Assembly: GCA_025463135.1 (NCBI GenBank) | Contig: JAOAPY010000010.1 | Coordinates: forward strand, 1 to 64,000 | Length of the DNA: 64,000 nt | From: Acidobacteriota bacterium | GTDB taxonomy: Bacteria > Acidobacteriota > Blastocatellia > Pyrinomonadales > Pyrinomonadaceae | Direction of reading: 5' to 3' | Part shown: piece after piece, positions 1 through 9,662 of the stretch | How positions within the stretch are numbered: the first letter of the stretch is position 1 | Layout: the number at the start of each line of letters is the position of its first letter | Position numbers and translations under genes: made by a program | The notes under the pieces: model-generated | The model's input: the letters and a program-made list of their open reading frames with translations, nothing else | Database searches by the model: none | Told to the model about the DNA's origin: nothing

Positions 1-1398
1 CCCAGCACAATTCCCGTTACTGTCGGCCCTACCACTGGTCAGGGCATTGGCGCTTATGCGTTCGACATCAGCTTCAACCAGGCGGTGCTGACGCCGCAGG
101 CCACGCCCTTCGACACGACCGGCACACTCAGCAGCGGCTGGTTGGTCACTCCCAATACGTCGACTCCCGGTCACCTGATACTCAATGCGTTCAATACCAG
201 CGACCTTTCGGGTCAGGGCACATTGATTAATTTGAAATTCAACGTGGTAGGTGGCGCCGGATCGACCTCGCCCTTGACCTGGGTAAGCTTTACCTTTAAC
301 GAAGGTACTCCCGGGGACACTGACATCAATGGCTCGTTCACGGCAATAGGGCCGAGTGCAGCCGCGGCGAGCATCAGTGGTCAGATAGTTGACGCCGTAG
401 GCCAGCCGGTAGCCGGTACGACCGTTGCGGTTCAGGATGGCAGCAATACTATCCGAGCCATTACGAACAGCAGCGGGTTTTACAGAGTGGATAATCTGGA
501 AGTGGGCAGGTTTCTCACTGTAACACCATCGCGAGCGAACTACGTGTTCGCGCCCGCGAACCGTTCGTTCTCGCTGGTTGGTGATAAGACCGATGCGGTG
601 TTTACGGGCATGCCGATCAGTCCGAACGCGAATCCTTTGGAGAGTCCGGAGTTTTTTGTTCGACAACAATATCTGGATTTCCTGGGTCGTGAACCGGAGC
701 AAGGCGGTCTGGGTTACTGGAGCGGACAACTGCGCGCGTGCGGTAACGATGGAGACTGCGTCAAGACTCTACGCACCAGCATCGCGAGTGCGTTCTACAT
801 CGCGCAGGAGTTTCAGGATTCTGGATTGTACATCTATGACGTATACGAAGGCGCATTGGGGCGGCGGCCTGATCATGCGGAGTACGCCGTCGATAGAAGG
901 GCGGTGGTAGGCGGACCGCATCTGGAAACAGACAAGGCAGCCTTTGCGGCGAGCTTCGTTGCTCGAACCGAGTTCACTACTCGATATCCGCTGACCCTGA
1001 ATGCGGAGACATTTGTGGATACGCTGCTGCGGACTGCGCAACAATCTTCGGGCATTGATTTCAGTACCCGGCGCGCCGAGCTCATCGCGCTCTATAACAG
1101 CGCTGCGAACGCAAGCGGAAGCGCAACCGAGAGCCGCAGTCTGGTGTTACGAAGTCTCGTAGAAGGCAGCGAGTTCAAGCAGACGCAATACAACTCGGCG
1201 TTTGTGTTGATGGAATACTACGGCTATCTGGGACGCAATCCTGATGCTGCGGGCTATGACTTCTGGCTAAACGTCTTGAATGACGGCGCTGGAAATAACT
1301 ATCGCGGGATGGTGTGCTCGTTCATCACCTCGGCGGAATACCAGCGCCGCTTCAGTGCGGTTGTGACGCGCAATAACAGCGAGTGCGGAAGCCAGTAG
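1..1398 (+). CDS. Secreted cohesin/CpdD/DUF4214 surface protein, 5' end outside window
   Basis: The reading frame is open from base 1, so only the C-terminal 465 residues are seen. They comprise a cohesin-like beta-sandwich (about residues 1-115, with IGAYAFDISF and the NTSDLSGQGTL region), a carboxypeptidase-regulatory-like domain (about 124-200, beginning ISGQIVDAVGQPVAG), and a DUF4214 module (about 210-460, with QQYLDFLGREPEQ and MEYYGYLGRNPDAAGYDFW). The same three domains in the same order close the 2107-residue protein downstream, so this is the tail of a tandem paralogue. DUF4214 is common at the C-terminus of secreted proteins and its exact job is unsettled; an extracellular location is inferred. 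Confidence 0.85.
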   Translation, partial: PSTIPVTVGPTTGQGIGAYAFDISFNQAVLTPQATPFDTTGTLSSGWLVTPNTSTPGHLILNAFNTSDLSGQGTLINLKFNVVGGAGSTSPLTWVSFTFNEGTPGDTDINGSFTAIGPSAAAASISGQIVDAVGQPVAGTTVAVQDGSNTIRAITNSSGFYRVDNLEVGRFLTVTPSRANYVFAPANRSFSLVGDKTDAVFTGMPISPNANPLESPEFFVRQQYLDFLGREPEQGGLGYWSGQLRACGNDGDCVKTLRTSIASAFYIAQEFQDSGLYIYDVYEGALGRRPDHAEYAVDRRAVVGGPHLETDKAAFAASFVARTEFTTRYPLTLNAETFVDTLLRTAQQSSGIDFSTRRAELIALYNSAANASGSATESRSLVLRSLVEGSEFKQTQYNSAFVLMEYYGYLGRNPDAAGYDFWLNVLNDGAGNNYRGMVCSFITSAEYQRRFSAVVTRNNSECGSQ

Positions 1399-1433
1399 GC
1401 AGACGGCAGCAGTCGGCAGTCAAGACAAGAACT

Positions 1434-1511
1434 AGCCGCGGATTGACGTGGATGAGCGCGGATCAGAATGGGACAGTTCAGATCCGTGTCATCCGCGTTT
1501 ATCCGCGGCTA
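1434..1511. repeat. Palindromic intergenic repeat, family A copy 1
   Basis: An imperfect inverted repeat whose arms read AGCCGCGGATT at the left and ATCCGCGGCT at the right, with a second complementary block further in. The same element occurs at 8190-8282 and 14614-14693. It directly follows the DUF4214 gene stop, and the 35 bases before it (GGCAGTCGGCAG-rich) are also shared with the copy at 8190. A transcript could fold into a long hairpin and might act as a terminator, but there is no T-tract. Confidence 0.8.
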
Positions 1512-1551
1512 ATGTCTTTTCGTTCCAAGTTGAACCCGGGGATAGGTTCAA

Positions 1552-1574
1552 GCACGCAAGATGAGTGCGGTCCC
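1552..1574 (+). repeat. Short palindromic repeat, family E, diverged copy
   Basis: A 23-base stretch starting GCACGCAAGATGAGTGC that ends CGGTCCC and differs at two positions from the copy at 13636-13658 and the inverted copy at 63861-63883. It lies in the 429-base gap between the two large surface-protein genes. I recognise nothing else in 1575-1827. Confidence 0.6.
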
Positions 1575-1827
1575 AGGAAGCCCAATCCGGGGCTTATGTT
1601 GACAGCAACAGAATCCCGGGTGTAGGTTCTCTCACACAAACGCGCGGAAGGTCGCTCTGGAACTGCCAATCCTTTTAGTTTGCCCGGGCAGTGGGGCCAC
1701 TTAGCAGCTTTCCTCTTCTTCTTTAACCCGGTTCTCCCAGCAGTCATTGCTCTGACTGCCCGTAACGCACCAGCAACATATGCGTATTCGCGCCGATCTG
1801 AACTCCCACACTTTGAGGTCAATCTAA

Positions 1828-4800
1828 ATGATTCGAGTATTTCCCCCTGCAGTGATCTCGCGGCTCACAGGCTTGCGCAATTTTGTCCGCCGATCCCCCG
1901 GCGAAACGTTTGCATCGCAGACTTCAAGGACGGCTGTTAAGCCTACGCTCATTAGGTCATTGCGTCGCCGAGTGGCTTTACTGTTTTGCCTGGTATTGGC
2001 TGCCGCGGTCCTGGTGGAGATTGCACAGAGCCAAATGGTCCATGCTCGTTTGGCCAAGAGCGGTGGTAAGCAGGCTGCCACTCATAACTTTAGTTTTGAG
2101 CCGCAGACAGACAAAACGGCCTCGCACACAGCAGCGCAACAGGCGAGTCAGGAAACGTCCGGACCTCTTGGGGCAATTAACTTTTCAAATACTTATACCG
2201 GTCCGGTGTTTCCGCAAAATATGCCCTTTGGCGCGACCTTTGTGACTGGCGATCCCACCAACATAGGAAAGATTGGACGAGCGGGAGGAAACACCTGGTA
2301 CTTTTCCAACGTTACCCTGCCTTCTCATTGCTCGAATCCAAATACTTTTTGGGGACCGGCAAACAATCTTGTGAGGCTGTCTTTTGTTAGCAACACGTTC
2401 ACGAATACACCCGGCGAAGTTCTGACCTTCCAACCGGGACAATCAAATCTCCCCGGCGGGATCGCGGTATGGACAGGATTCACTTTCAATCCCAGCTCAG
2501 GTCAACAGGTTTTCACGAAATTCACGATGACCGCGAATCTCCACTCGGGGGCGGCTCCTGGTGGAGCGGTCGGCTCTCCCCTCCTCCTGCTGCCTCCCAC
2601 CAATTTCGGACTGCAGTTCAGCCAGGGCGGTATGGTTCAGATAACCCCCAGCATCGATTATCAGATCAACATGCGCTTCGACGCCTCGTTCACCAATGGC
2701 AGCGGCTATTCGCCGGCGCTGGATTTTTACGATGCGAATTCGACAGCTGGCGGCACCTGCTTTGAATCTTTTACGGCGGGATTTTATTACCGCAATTTTC
2801 TTCCCGTAATCAGTGACAACGGCGACAAGTCGACTTTGATTAATACACCCAGCGGTCCGCACGACGTCTATGTTTTTGACTGCGAAACAGCCGCCGCGTC
2901 TTTAGCGCTTTCGGGAAGCTCGAGTAACACTACTCTGTTACCCAATGCAAACATTACCTTCGGAGGTTCAGGTAACAATCGGACTGTGTTGCTCACTCCG
3001 GCCTCGAATCAGTTCGGTACAACTACAGTAACGCTCTCGGTGTTCGATGGGATCGACACAATCAGCGACACCTTCAATTTCGTTGTCGATGCACCGCCAT
3101 CGTGGGTCACCAGCGGCGGCACTGTGGGTGAGCCAACCGGGAACGAATCCGATCCTGTCCAGCGCTCGCTGAATCAAAGTCTTGGCGATCAGGACAGCGG
3201 CCAAACGTTGACGTTCTCGTTGGCCGGCGGAACAGGCAACTGCGGAGCTTCGAGCACACACCCGTTCACCGGTCTCTCTTTCAGTCCTCCCACTACACCA
3301 ACAACCGGCGGCAACACTTCGACGAATCTGCTTTTCAATGTCGGTGCGAATGATGGCGCCAGTTCTCCTTACTGCGTCAGGGTTAACGCTAACGACGGTT
3401 ATACAGACGTTACCCGGGACATGGTGATAAACGTGACGCAGCAGAACTCTGATCCGTTGTGGATTACTTCTGCAGGTACAGTCGACGAACCAACCGGAAG
3501 TGAGGCCAATCCGATTGCCCGCACGATTTCCCTGAGTCTCAACGATGCAGATCCAGGTCAGACGCTGAGTTTTGCATTAGCCGGCGGCACCGGAAACTGT
3601 GGGGCCTCGAGCACACATCCTTTTACCGCGCTGAGTTTTGATCCTGCTGCGGAGCCCACGGTTAGCGGCAATGAAAGTACGCTGCTGCATTTGAGCGTCG
3701 GCGCCAATGATGCCGCCGGCTCACCCTACTGCGTGCGAGTCACGGCGAGTGACGGCACTGCTACAGCTACGAAGGATCTGTCGGTAACGGTGACTCCGCA
3801 CAATTCGAATCCAACCATCAGCGACGTCACTAATCAGTTGACGCAAAGGAACCAGGCGACGGCAGCTATTCCTTTCACGATTGGCGATATCGATGGTGAT
3901 GATCCTGCCACCGCATTGATCATGAGCGGAGGGTCGGGAAACACAACCCTGATTCCCAATGGCAACATCGTTTTTGGCGGCAGTGGGGCAAGTCGATATG
4001 TCACCATTACGCCCGCGAATAACCAGACGGGAACTTCGACGATTACCCTGACCGTAACCGACACACACGGCGCTACGGCGAGCGACACATTCGATTTGAG
4101 AGTTAACGCCCCACCGGTCTTTGACACCAACGCCGGGTTGGCCTTGAACCAGGGCGCGACGGCTACGATTACCAACTCCATGCTGAACGTGACCGATGCC
4201 GATAACACCGCGGCGCAATTGAAGTACACGGTCGCCCCGGGGGGTAACGGTGGGCCGTCGCATGAGGGCACTCTTAAACTCAACAACGTTGCTTTGACTT
4301 CCGGCAGTTTCTTTACGCAGGACGACGTGAACAACAATCGGGTGACCTATACGAACAATGGCAGCAACCAGACTTCGGACACCTTTCAGTTCAACATCAC
4401 TGACGGAGATGGAGCGACGCTGCCGAATGATGGAGTGCATCTAACTTTCACCTTCGGCATCACCATTACGCTGATTAATCACGCGCCCGTTGCAGTTGAC
4501 GGCAACGGCTCGACCGGCATTGGGGCGCCGTTCAACGGAACCTTTGCCGCGACCGATCCTGACACGTTCGCGCAAACCTTAATGCGACGAATCGTGACGA
4601 ACGGCAGCAAAGGCACGGCAGTGCTAAACGACGCGACCACGGGAGCGTTCACCTACACACCGAATCCACAGCAGACCGGTCAGGACACAATCGTCTTCCA
4701 GGTCAACGACGGTTCGTTGGATTCAGTCAACCCGGGCACCTTCACCATTGACATCCAAAATGCGGCGCCCACGGCACAGAATGCGTCGGGCAATGCAACC

Positions 4801-7800
4801 GAGGGAGTTGCGCTCAACGGCATACTCACAGGGTCAGATCCGGATCAGCCCCCACAACCCTTTACGTTTGCGATTGCCGGCAATCCGAGCAAGGGCAATG
4901 TAAACATCACCAATCCTTCGACGGGCGCTTTCACTTACACACCGAACGCGAATGCTTTCGGAGCGGACTCGTTTACTTTCACGGTAAGCGATGGGCTGCT
5001 GACTTCCGCGCCGGGAACATTCTCGATAACCATCAAGCCTAATCTTGATGCGGGTGACGTCTTTGTCACCAACACCAGTACAACTGGTCCGCAGGCGGGC
5101 GTGGTTGTTCAGATTGATCCAAACAACGGCTCGCAGTTCGTTGTCAGTAGTGGAGGAAGTCTGACAAATCCGAGCGCGATCATTATTGAGCACGATGGGA
5201 AACTGGTGGTTCTCGACCGCAATAACAATGTCTTCAAACTGGTTCGCGTAGATCCGTCGAGCGGAGCGCAAAGCGTTATCCCCAACGGGCCGGTCTTTCA
5301 AAACCCGGTTGGTCTGGGTATTGGGCCGGGCGCCGATCTCTTTGTCGCCGATCCTTTTGCCGGCAGTGTTTTTGAAGTCAATCCAACCACCGGGGCGCTG
5401 GTCCATACCTTCTCCGGCGGCAATCTCGGTGGGCCCGTAGGCATTGCGTTTGACGCGGACGGCAACCTGCTGGTTTCCGATGCCGCGGGCCTCTTTGGAG
5501 GATCAAGCAAGATCGTTCGTATCAACACGGCAACTGATGCCCAGACAGTAGTCACTTCGGGTGGCGGTCTGTTATTGCCGGCGGACATCGCTCTCGACAG
5601 CAATGGCGACATTATCGTCTCCGACGCGCCGAACCTGTTTGGGCCAGGGACTGGTAGTTTGCTTCGAGTGAATGCAATTTCCGGAGTTCAAACAGTAATT
5701 ACCGGCGCTGGACTTGGGAAGCCTTCGGGCGTTGCGGTTGAGTACAGCAATAACAATTCCTTTACTCCAGACAACGGCGCCGCCAGCGTTTTGATGACCA
5801 CTCCAGCGGGCACGACCACTACGGCGGCCAGTGGAGAGTTTCTGTCGCAGCCTTATGGAATCGCGATGATTCAAAATGCCGCGCCAATAGCCAGCGATTC
5901 CTCTGTCAATACCGGGATCGCGCCAATCGTGATCACTCCTGTTGCGCGTGACGTCGAGACTCCTTCGGCTAATCTCAAGTTTACCGCAGCGGCGGCGCTT
6001 CACGGCCAGGTCTCTCCGACGTCGCCGTGTGCGGTGTTCCCCTGCGCGACAATAACTTACACACCTGATCCGAATTACTCTGGGAGTGACAGCTTTACTT
6101 TTACGGCAGTTGACGAAGGCTACGGGTTTGCGCCGCCGCGGACCAGTAACACAGCCACGGTTTCGATCAATGTCCAAGCGGCCAGTATCAGCGGCCACTT
6201 GAATTACCTCGATAGTACGACTGGGGCCAGGAATGTGACCCTGACACTGACCGGTTTGGGCGGCTTTACCACTCGAATTACCACCACCGATACAAACGGC
6301 GACTATACATTTGCTGACGTGCCGACAGGCAATAACTATACGGTCACGCCTTCGCGGGTGGCTGCGGCGCACGATCCCAGCATCACGGCTTTTGACGCTT
6401 CGAAGGCAGCGCGTTTTGAAGTGAACCCGGGCGCTTTCCCTCTCACTGCAAATCAACAAACAGCCGGCGACTCAAGTAATAACGGTTCAGTCACAGCGTT
6501 TGATGCTTCGCAGATCGCTCGGTATGAATTGACGATACCTTCGGCGGGCATTGCCGGCAGCTGGAAGTTCAAGCCCGCGAATTTGAGCATTAACAATCTC
6601 AGCGCTACTCAGACTGGCCAGAACCTGACCGCGATTTTGGTGGGTGACATCACCGGTAACTGGATACCATCGGGGCCGAGCGAGCTTGCCACTTCGGCGC
6701 CGACGGCGACCATCATCGTCTCGCTGCCCATCAAGCAGGATCCACCCGGTGGGCCGAGCACCATTCCCATCACGGTGGGTGATACGACGGGACAGGGCAT
6801 TGGCGCTTATGCCTTCGACATCAGTTTTGACCCGACTGTGCTGCAGCCACAAGCTACGCCGTATGACTCGACCGGCACGCTCAGCAGCGGCTGGTTGATT
6901 ACGCCGAATACATCAACGTCCGGTCATTTGATATTGAATGCTTTCAACACCAGCGATATGACCGGACAGGGAGTGTTGCTGAACCTGAAGTTCAACGTAA
7001 TCGGCGCCCCAGCATCGACATCACCATTGACCTGGGTAAACTTCACCTTCAACGAAGGCACACCTGCCGACAGTGACATCAATGGCTCGTTCACGGCGAC
7101 GGGGCCGAGTGCAGCAGTCGCGGGCATCAGCGGCCAGATAGTTGATGCCGCTGGTCAACCGGTAGCCGGCACTACGGTGACGGTAGTCGGCGGCTCGAGC
7201 ACTATCCGAGCGATCACGGACAGCAATGGTTTCTATCGGGTTGAAGGTCTGGAAGCCGGTGGTTTCTACACGGTGACACCATCGAGAGCGAACTATGTGT
7301 TTGCACCGGCGAATCGTTCGTTCTCGCTGGTTGGGAGCAGGACTGATGCCATGTTCACGGGCACAGTGACAGCGCCTGATGGTAATCCTTTGGAGAGTCC
7401 GGAGTTCTTTGTGCGACAGCAGTATCTGGACTTTTTGGGAAGAGAGCCGGAGCAGAGTGGATTGGCTTACTGGGGCGGACAACTGCGCGCCTGCGGTAAC
7501 GATGGAGACTGCATAAAGACGCTGCGCACCAGCATCGCGAGTGCGTTCTACATCGCGCAGGAGTTTCAGGATTCTGGATTGTACATCTATGACGTATACG
7601 AAGGCGCATTGGGCCGGCGGCCGGTTCATGCGGAGTACGCAGTCGATAGAAGGACGGTGGTAGGCGGACCGCATCTGGAAACGAACAAGACGGCGTTTGC
7701 GCGGAGCTTTGTGGAGAGAGCAGAGTTCACTACGCAGTATCCGCTGACGATGAGCGATGAAGTGTTCGTGGATGCTTTGCTGCGGACTGCGCAACAGAGT

Positions 7801-8151
7801 TCCGGGCTGGATCTCAGCCGCTCACGAGCCGCACTGATCGCGCTCTACAACAGCGGCGCGAATCCCAGCGGAAGTACCACCGAAAGCCGCAGTCTGGTGT
7901 TGCGCAGTGTCGCGGAAGACAGCCGGTTCAAGCAGACGCAATACAACGCGGCGTTTGTGTTGATGGAATACTACGGCTACCTGGGACGCAATCCTGATGC
8001 TGCGGGCTATGACTTCTGGCTAAACGTCTTGAATGACGGCGCTGGAAATAACTATCGCGGCATGGTGTGCTCGTTCATCACCTCGGCGGAATACCAGCGG
8101 CGGTTCAGTGTGGTTGTGACGCGCAATAACAGCGAGTGCGGAAGCCAGTAG
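1828..8151 (+). CDS. Giant secreted multidomain surface protein (cadherin-like, NHL-like, dockerin, cohesin, DUF4214)
   Basis: The protein has 2107 residues. A long basic N-terminus leads to a hydrophobic export segment (about 49-66, after RSLRRR). Next come a unique domain (115-325), a tandem run of cadherin/Ig-like beta domains (about 340-1070, recurring DEPTG, GGTGNCGASSTHPFT and NAAPTAQN-type junctions), an NHL/SMP-30-like beta-propeller (about 1075-1348), another cadherin-like domain, a carboxypeptidase-regulatory domain (about 1452-1511), a two-loop dockerin-like segment (about 1515-1572, AFDASKAARFE and AFDASQIARYE), a cohesin-like domain (about 1625-1755), a second CpdD domain (1765-1846) and DUF4214 (about 1853-2100). 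It is probably a cell-surface or secreted adhesin or scaffold. No Shine-Dalgarno is obvious at 1828, so the exact start is uncertain. Confidence 0.85.
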   Translation: MIRVFPPAVISRLTGLRNFVRRSPGETFASQTSRTAVKPTLIRSLRRRVALLFCLVLAAAVLVEIAQSQMVHARLAKSGGKQAATHNFSFEPQTDKTASHTAAQQASQETSGPLGAINFSNTYTGPVFPQNMPFGATFVTGDPTNIGKIGRAGGNTWYFSNVTLPSHCSNPNTFWGPANNLVRLSFVSNTFTNTPGEVLTFQPGQSNLPGGIAVWTGFTFNPSSGQQVFTKFTMTANLHSGAAPGGAVGSPLLLLPPTNFGLQFSQGGMVQITPSIDYQINMRFDASFTNGSGYSPALDFYDANSTAGGTCFESFTAGFYYRNFLPVISDNGDKSTLINTPSGPHDVYVFDCETAAASLALSGSSSNTTLLPNANITFGGSGNNRTVLLTPASNQFGTTTVTLSVFDGIDTISDTFNFVVDAPPSWVTSGGTVGEPTGNESDPVQRSLNQSLGDQDSGQTLTFSLAGGTGNCGASSTHPFTGLSFSPPTTPTTGGNTSTNLLFNVGANDGASSPYCVRVNANDGYTDVTRDMVINVTQQNSDPLWITSAGTVDEPTGSEANPIARTISLSLNDADPGQTLSFALAGGTGNCGASSTHPFTALSFDPAAEPTVSGNESTLLHLSVGANDAAGSPYCVRVTASDGTATATKDLSVTVTPHNSNPTISDVTNQLTQRNQATAAIPFTIGDIDGDDPATALIMSGGSGNTTLIPNGNIVFGGSGASRYVTITPANNQTGTSTITLTVTDTHGATASDTFDLRVNAPPVFDTNAGLALNQGATATITNSMLNVTDADNTAAQLKYTVAPGGNGGPSHEGTLKLNNVALTSGSFFTQDDVNNNRVTYTNNGSNQTSDTFQFNITDGDGATLPNDGVHLTFTFGITITLINHAPVAVDGNGSTGIGAPFNGTFAATDPDTFAQTLMRRIVTNGSKGTAVLNDATTGAFTYTPNPQQTGQDTIVFQVNDGSLDSVNPGTFTIDIQNAAPTAQNASGNATEGVALNGILTGSDPDQPPQPFTFAIAGNPSKGNVNITNPSTGAFTYTPNANAFGADSFTFTVSDGLLTSAPGTFSITIKPNLDAGDVFVTNTSTTGPQAGVVVQIDPNNGSQFVVSSGGSLTNPSAIIIEHDGKLVVLDRNNNVFKLVRVDPSSGAQSVIPNGPVFQNPVGLGIGPGADLFVADPFAGSVFEVNPTTGALVHTFSGGNLGGPVGIAFDADGNLLVSDAAGLFGGSSKIVRINTATDAQTVVTSGGGLLLPADIALDSNGDIIVSDAPNLFGPGTGSLLRVNAISGVQTVITGAGLGKPSGVAVEYSNNNSFTPDNGAASVLMTTPAGTTTTAASGEFLSQPYGIAMIQNAAPIASDSSVNTGIAPIVITPVARDVETPSANLKFTAAAALHGQVSPTSPCAVFPCATITYTPDPNYSGSDSFTFTAVDEGYGFAPPRTSNTATVSINVQAASISGHLNYLDSTTGARNVTLTLTGLGGFTTRITTTDTNGDYTFADVPTGNNYTVTPSRVAAAHDPSITAFDASKAARFEVNPGAFPLTANQQTAGDSSNNGSVTAFDASQIARYELTIPSAGIAGSWKFKPANLSINNLSATQTGQNLTAILVGDITGNWIPSGPSELATSAPTATIIVSLPIKQDPPGGPSTIPITVGDTTGQGIGAYAFDISFDPTVLQPQATPYDSTGTLSSGWLITPNTSTSGHLILNAFNTSDMTGQGVLLNLKFNVIGAPASTSPLTWVNFTFNEGTPADSDINGSFTATGPSAAVAGISGQIVDAAGQPVAGTTVTVVGGSSTIRAITDSNGFYRVEGLEAGGFYTVTPSRANYVFAPANRSFSLVGSRTDAMFTGTVTAPDGNPLESPEFFVRQQYLDFLGREPEQSGLAYWGGQLRACGNDGDCIKTLRTSIASAFYIAQEFQDSGLYIYDVYEGALGRRPVHAEYAVDRRTVVGGPHLETNKTAFARSFVERAEFTTQYPLTMSDEVFVDALLRTAQQSSGLDLSRSRAALIALYNSGANPSGSTTESRSLVLRSVAEDSRFKQTQYNAAFVLMEYYGYLGRNPDAAGYDFWLNVLNDGAGNNYRGMVCSFITSAEYQRRFSVVVTRNNSECGSQ

Positions 8152-8189
8152 GCAGTCGGCAGCAGCAGTCGGCAGTCAAGACAAGAACC

Positions 8190-8282
8190 AGCCGCGGATT
8201 AACGCAGATAAGCGGATCAGAAGTGAGATGGGGAAGAGAATCCCTTATTCAACTCCGTATTATCCGCGTTAATCCGCGGCTA
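8190..8282. repeat. Palindromic intergenic repeat, family A copy 2
   Basis: Arms AGCCGCGGATTAACGC and GCGTTAATCCGCGGCT are perfect reverse complements over 16 bases. The copy sits 38 bases after the stop of the giant surface protein, exactly as copy 1 follows its paralogue, so the repeat was probably duplicated together with the gene. The 275 bases from here to the next gene hold no other recognised feature. Confidence 0.85.
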
Positions 8283-8557
8283 ATATTTCGTTCGTTTCTT
8301 GTCGCGACTCCCAATTTTCGTTGACCAACATCCGAAGCTTTAATATTCTTCGCCTTGTAAAACTCAGAACCCATACTCTTTGCATCAATACTGTTTCGCC
8401 CAGTTGCAATCAGAGCCCTCCGAGGGGGGAAATTCCGATCCCAATGTACTTTCCGCTCATCTGAATTGGAATTCTAAATATTAGTTGGCTAACACGCGGC
8501 GACGCGCCGACTGGTCGTTTACATCGAATCAGCTGTCTCGAAGAAAGTGAATAAGCC

Positions 8558-9064
8558 ATGACACACACTCCCACCACACGTCGAGATGGACTAATCGTCC
8601 GCGAGTTGGAAGACGAGACGCTCGTCTACGATCTTCAGCGCGATGAGGTGCACTGCCTGAATCGAACCGCCGCGCTAGTTTGGAAGCACTGCGACGGACG
8701 GTTGACTGTTGCAGAGATTACGAAGCGCGTCGAGGACGAGCTGCAGGTAACACTTGATGAGCAAGTTGTCTGGTTGGCGTTAGCTCAACTGCGGGGGAAA
8801 CGGCTGCTGGCGGAACGGATTCCTCGCGCCCGATCAGCGCCACGCATATCCAGGCGCGAGATGGCGCACAGACTTGCTCAAGCCATGGTCATAGCATTGC
8901 CGCTCATCACGACTATCGTTGCACCTACACCCTCGTACGCGGGGTCGCTGAACTGCTCAACCTGCGGCATAGGACCAACGGCCGAATGTTGCATGACCGG
9001 ATGCCCCTGCCAAGTCCCGGCCCCCTGTTGTAGCGGCATTTGCTCTTCTGGTTCCTGTACATAG
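8558..9064 (+). CDS. PqqD-domain protein with internal signal-like segment and ten-cysteine tail
   Basis: The protein has 168 residues. Residues 10-85 look like a PqqD/RRE winged-helix domain (YDLQRDEVHCLNRTAALVW, then the DGRLTVAEI turn). Residues 96-128 resemble a Tat- or Sec-type signal in the wrong place: SRREMAHRLAQ, a hydrophobic run and then PSYAG, a plausible signal-peptidase site. Residues 129-168 hold ten cysteines (133, 136, 144, 145, 149, 151, 157, 158, 162, 167), ending CCSGICSSGSC, a spacing reminiscent of knottins. PqqD domains bind leader peptides for radical SAM or other RiPP enzymes; here the domain may be the leader-like part of a secreted cysteine-rich peptide. No maturase is adjacent. 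It stands alone and the Shine-Dalgarno is weak. Confidence 0.8.
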   Translation: MTHTPTTRRDGLIVRELEDETLVYDLQRDEVHCLNRTAALVWKHCDGRLTVAEITKRVEDELQVTLDEQVVWLALAQLRGKRLLAERIPRARSAPRISRREMAHRLAQAMVIALPLITTIVAPTPSYAGSLNCSTCGIGPTAECCMTGCPCQVPAPCCSGICSSGSCT

Positions 9065-9662
9065 GTCTGCAGGATCGTTCACGTTCGAACTCAACGCAAC
9101 TCGATGGTTTCGAGTACCTGGCTCCGGAATATTGATGACTTTATTTCCGCGATCAGTTTCCCCGTCATGGCCATGGCGATAGCGTTAATAACCACTTCGA
9201 CTGTGCCCTGATTTGTGCCCTCACCGTGGGGTAGCCATGGGTTTATTGGTAGAACTAATTCCTTATCACCCACACGAGCTACGACCTCAATCAAGAAGTG
9301 CTCCAATCTATGTTGGATCACAACCCTTCCACACGAAACCTGGAAAATTCTCTGGAGAATCGTGGTTTCTAGTGAATCGTTGACTCTCCAGGCCCGCTTG
9401 TTGTATTTTCCCCGCGACCTTACAAGTTCTTTTTCTCATTAAAGTCTATTGGCTGACTCTCACGTGTTGTCCTCTGAACCACCAGCCGACTCAGCCAGGT
9501 TTCTTTAATCAATCGTCAATGTACTGGGATGCCGTTTTGTCAGTACCACCTGTGGTCCCTGACGCGGCAGCAGCGTTGGGGTGGTGGAGCGGGTGGATTC
9601 ACCGGGAGTGGTGGGTCATGAAGCGCGACGCGCCCTTCGCCATTGAAAAAGGAGAAGCGAAA
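9065..9662. other. 598-base interval, mostly unassigned
   Basis: No RNA gene or recognisable repeat is visible. The only candidate gene is a weak minus-strand frame at 9091-9321. The plus-strand frame running from 9519 into the next gene is better explained by the start at 9663, which has a proper ribosome-binding site. Confidence 0.5.
9091..9321 (-). CDS. Possible small hypothetical protein (76 aa)
   Basis: An open frame with a GTG start preceded closely by GGAAGGG. The product is mixed alpha/beta in character, with no signal peptide or known motif (WLPHGEG and EVVINAIAMAMTGKLIAEI are visible). I do not recognise it. It is convergent with the PqqD-domain gene. It could be a chance frame; its only support is length, the possible ribosome-binding site and an otherwise empty interval. 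Confidence 0.3.
   Translation of the reverse strand: MIQHRLEHFLIEVVARVGDKELVLPINPWLPHGEGTNQGTVEVVINAIAMAMTGKLIAEIKSSIFRSQVLETIELR

Noticed and set aside
3721-4440. Long minus-strand frames opposite the surface gene and other GC-rich genes
   Set aside because: They mirror coding sequence on the other strand, have R/S/G-rich composition and lack start signals; they are shadows.
3100-5040. Possible CRISPR-like or DNA direct repeats in the giant surface gene
   Set aside because: The repeats are protein-level cadherin/Ig repeats with codon-level divergence in one long frame, with no constant spacer lengths.
9519-9662. Long N-terminal extension of the small membrane-anchored protein
   Set aside because: The proper AAGGAG lies before ATG 9663, and the extension has no protein-like features.
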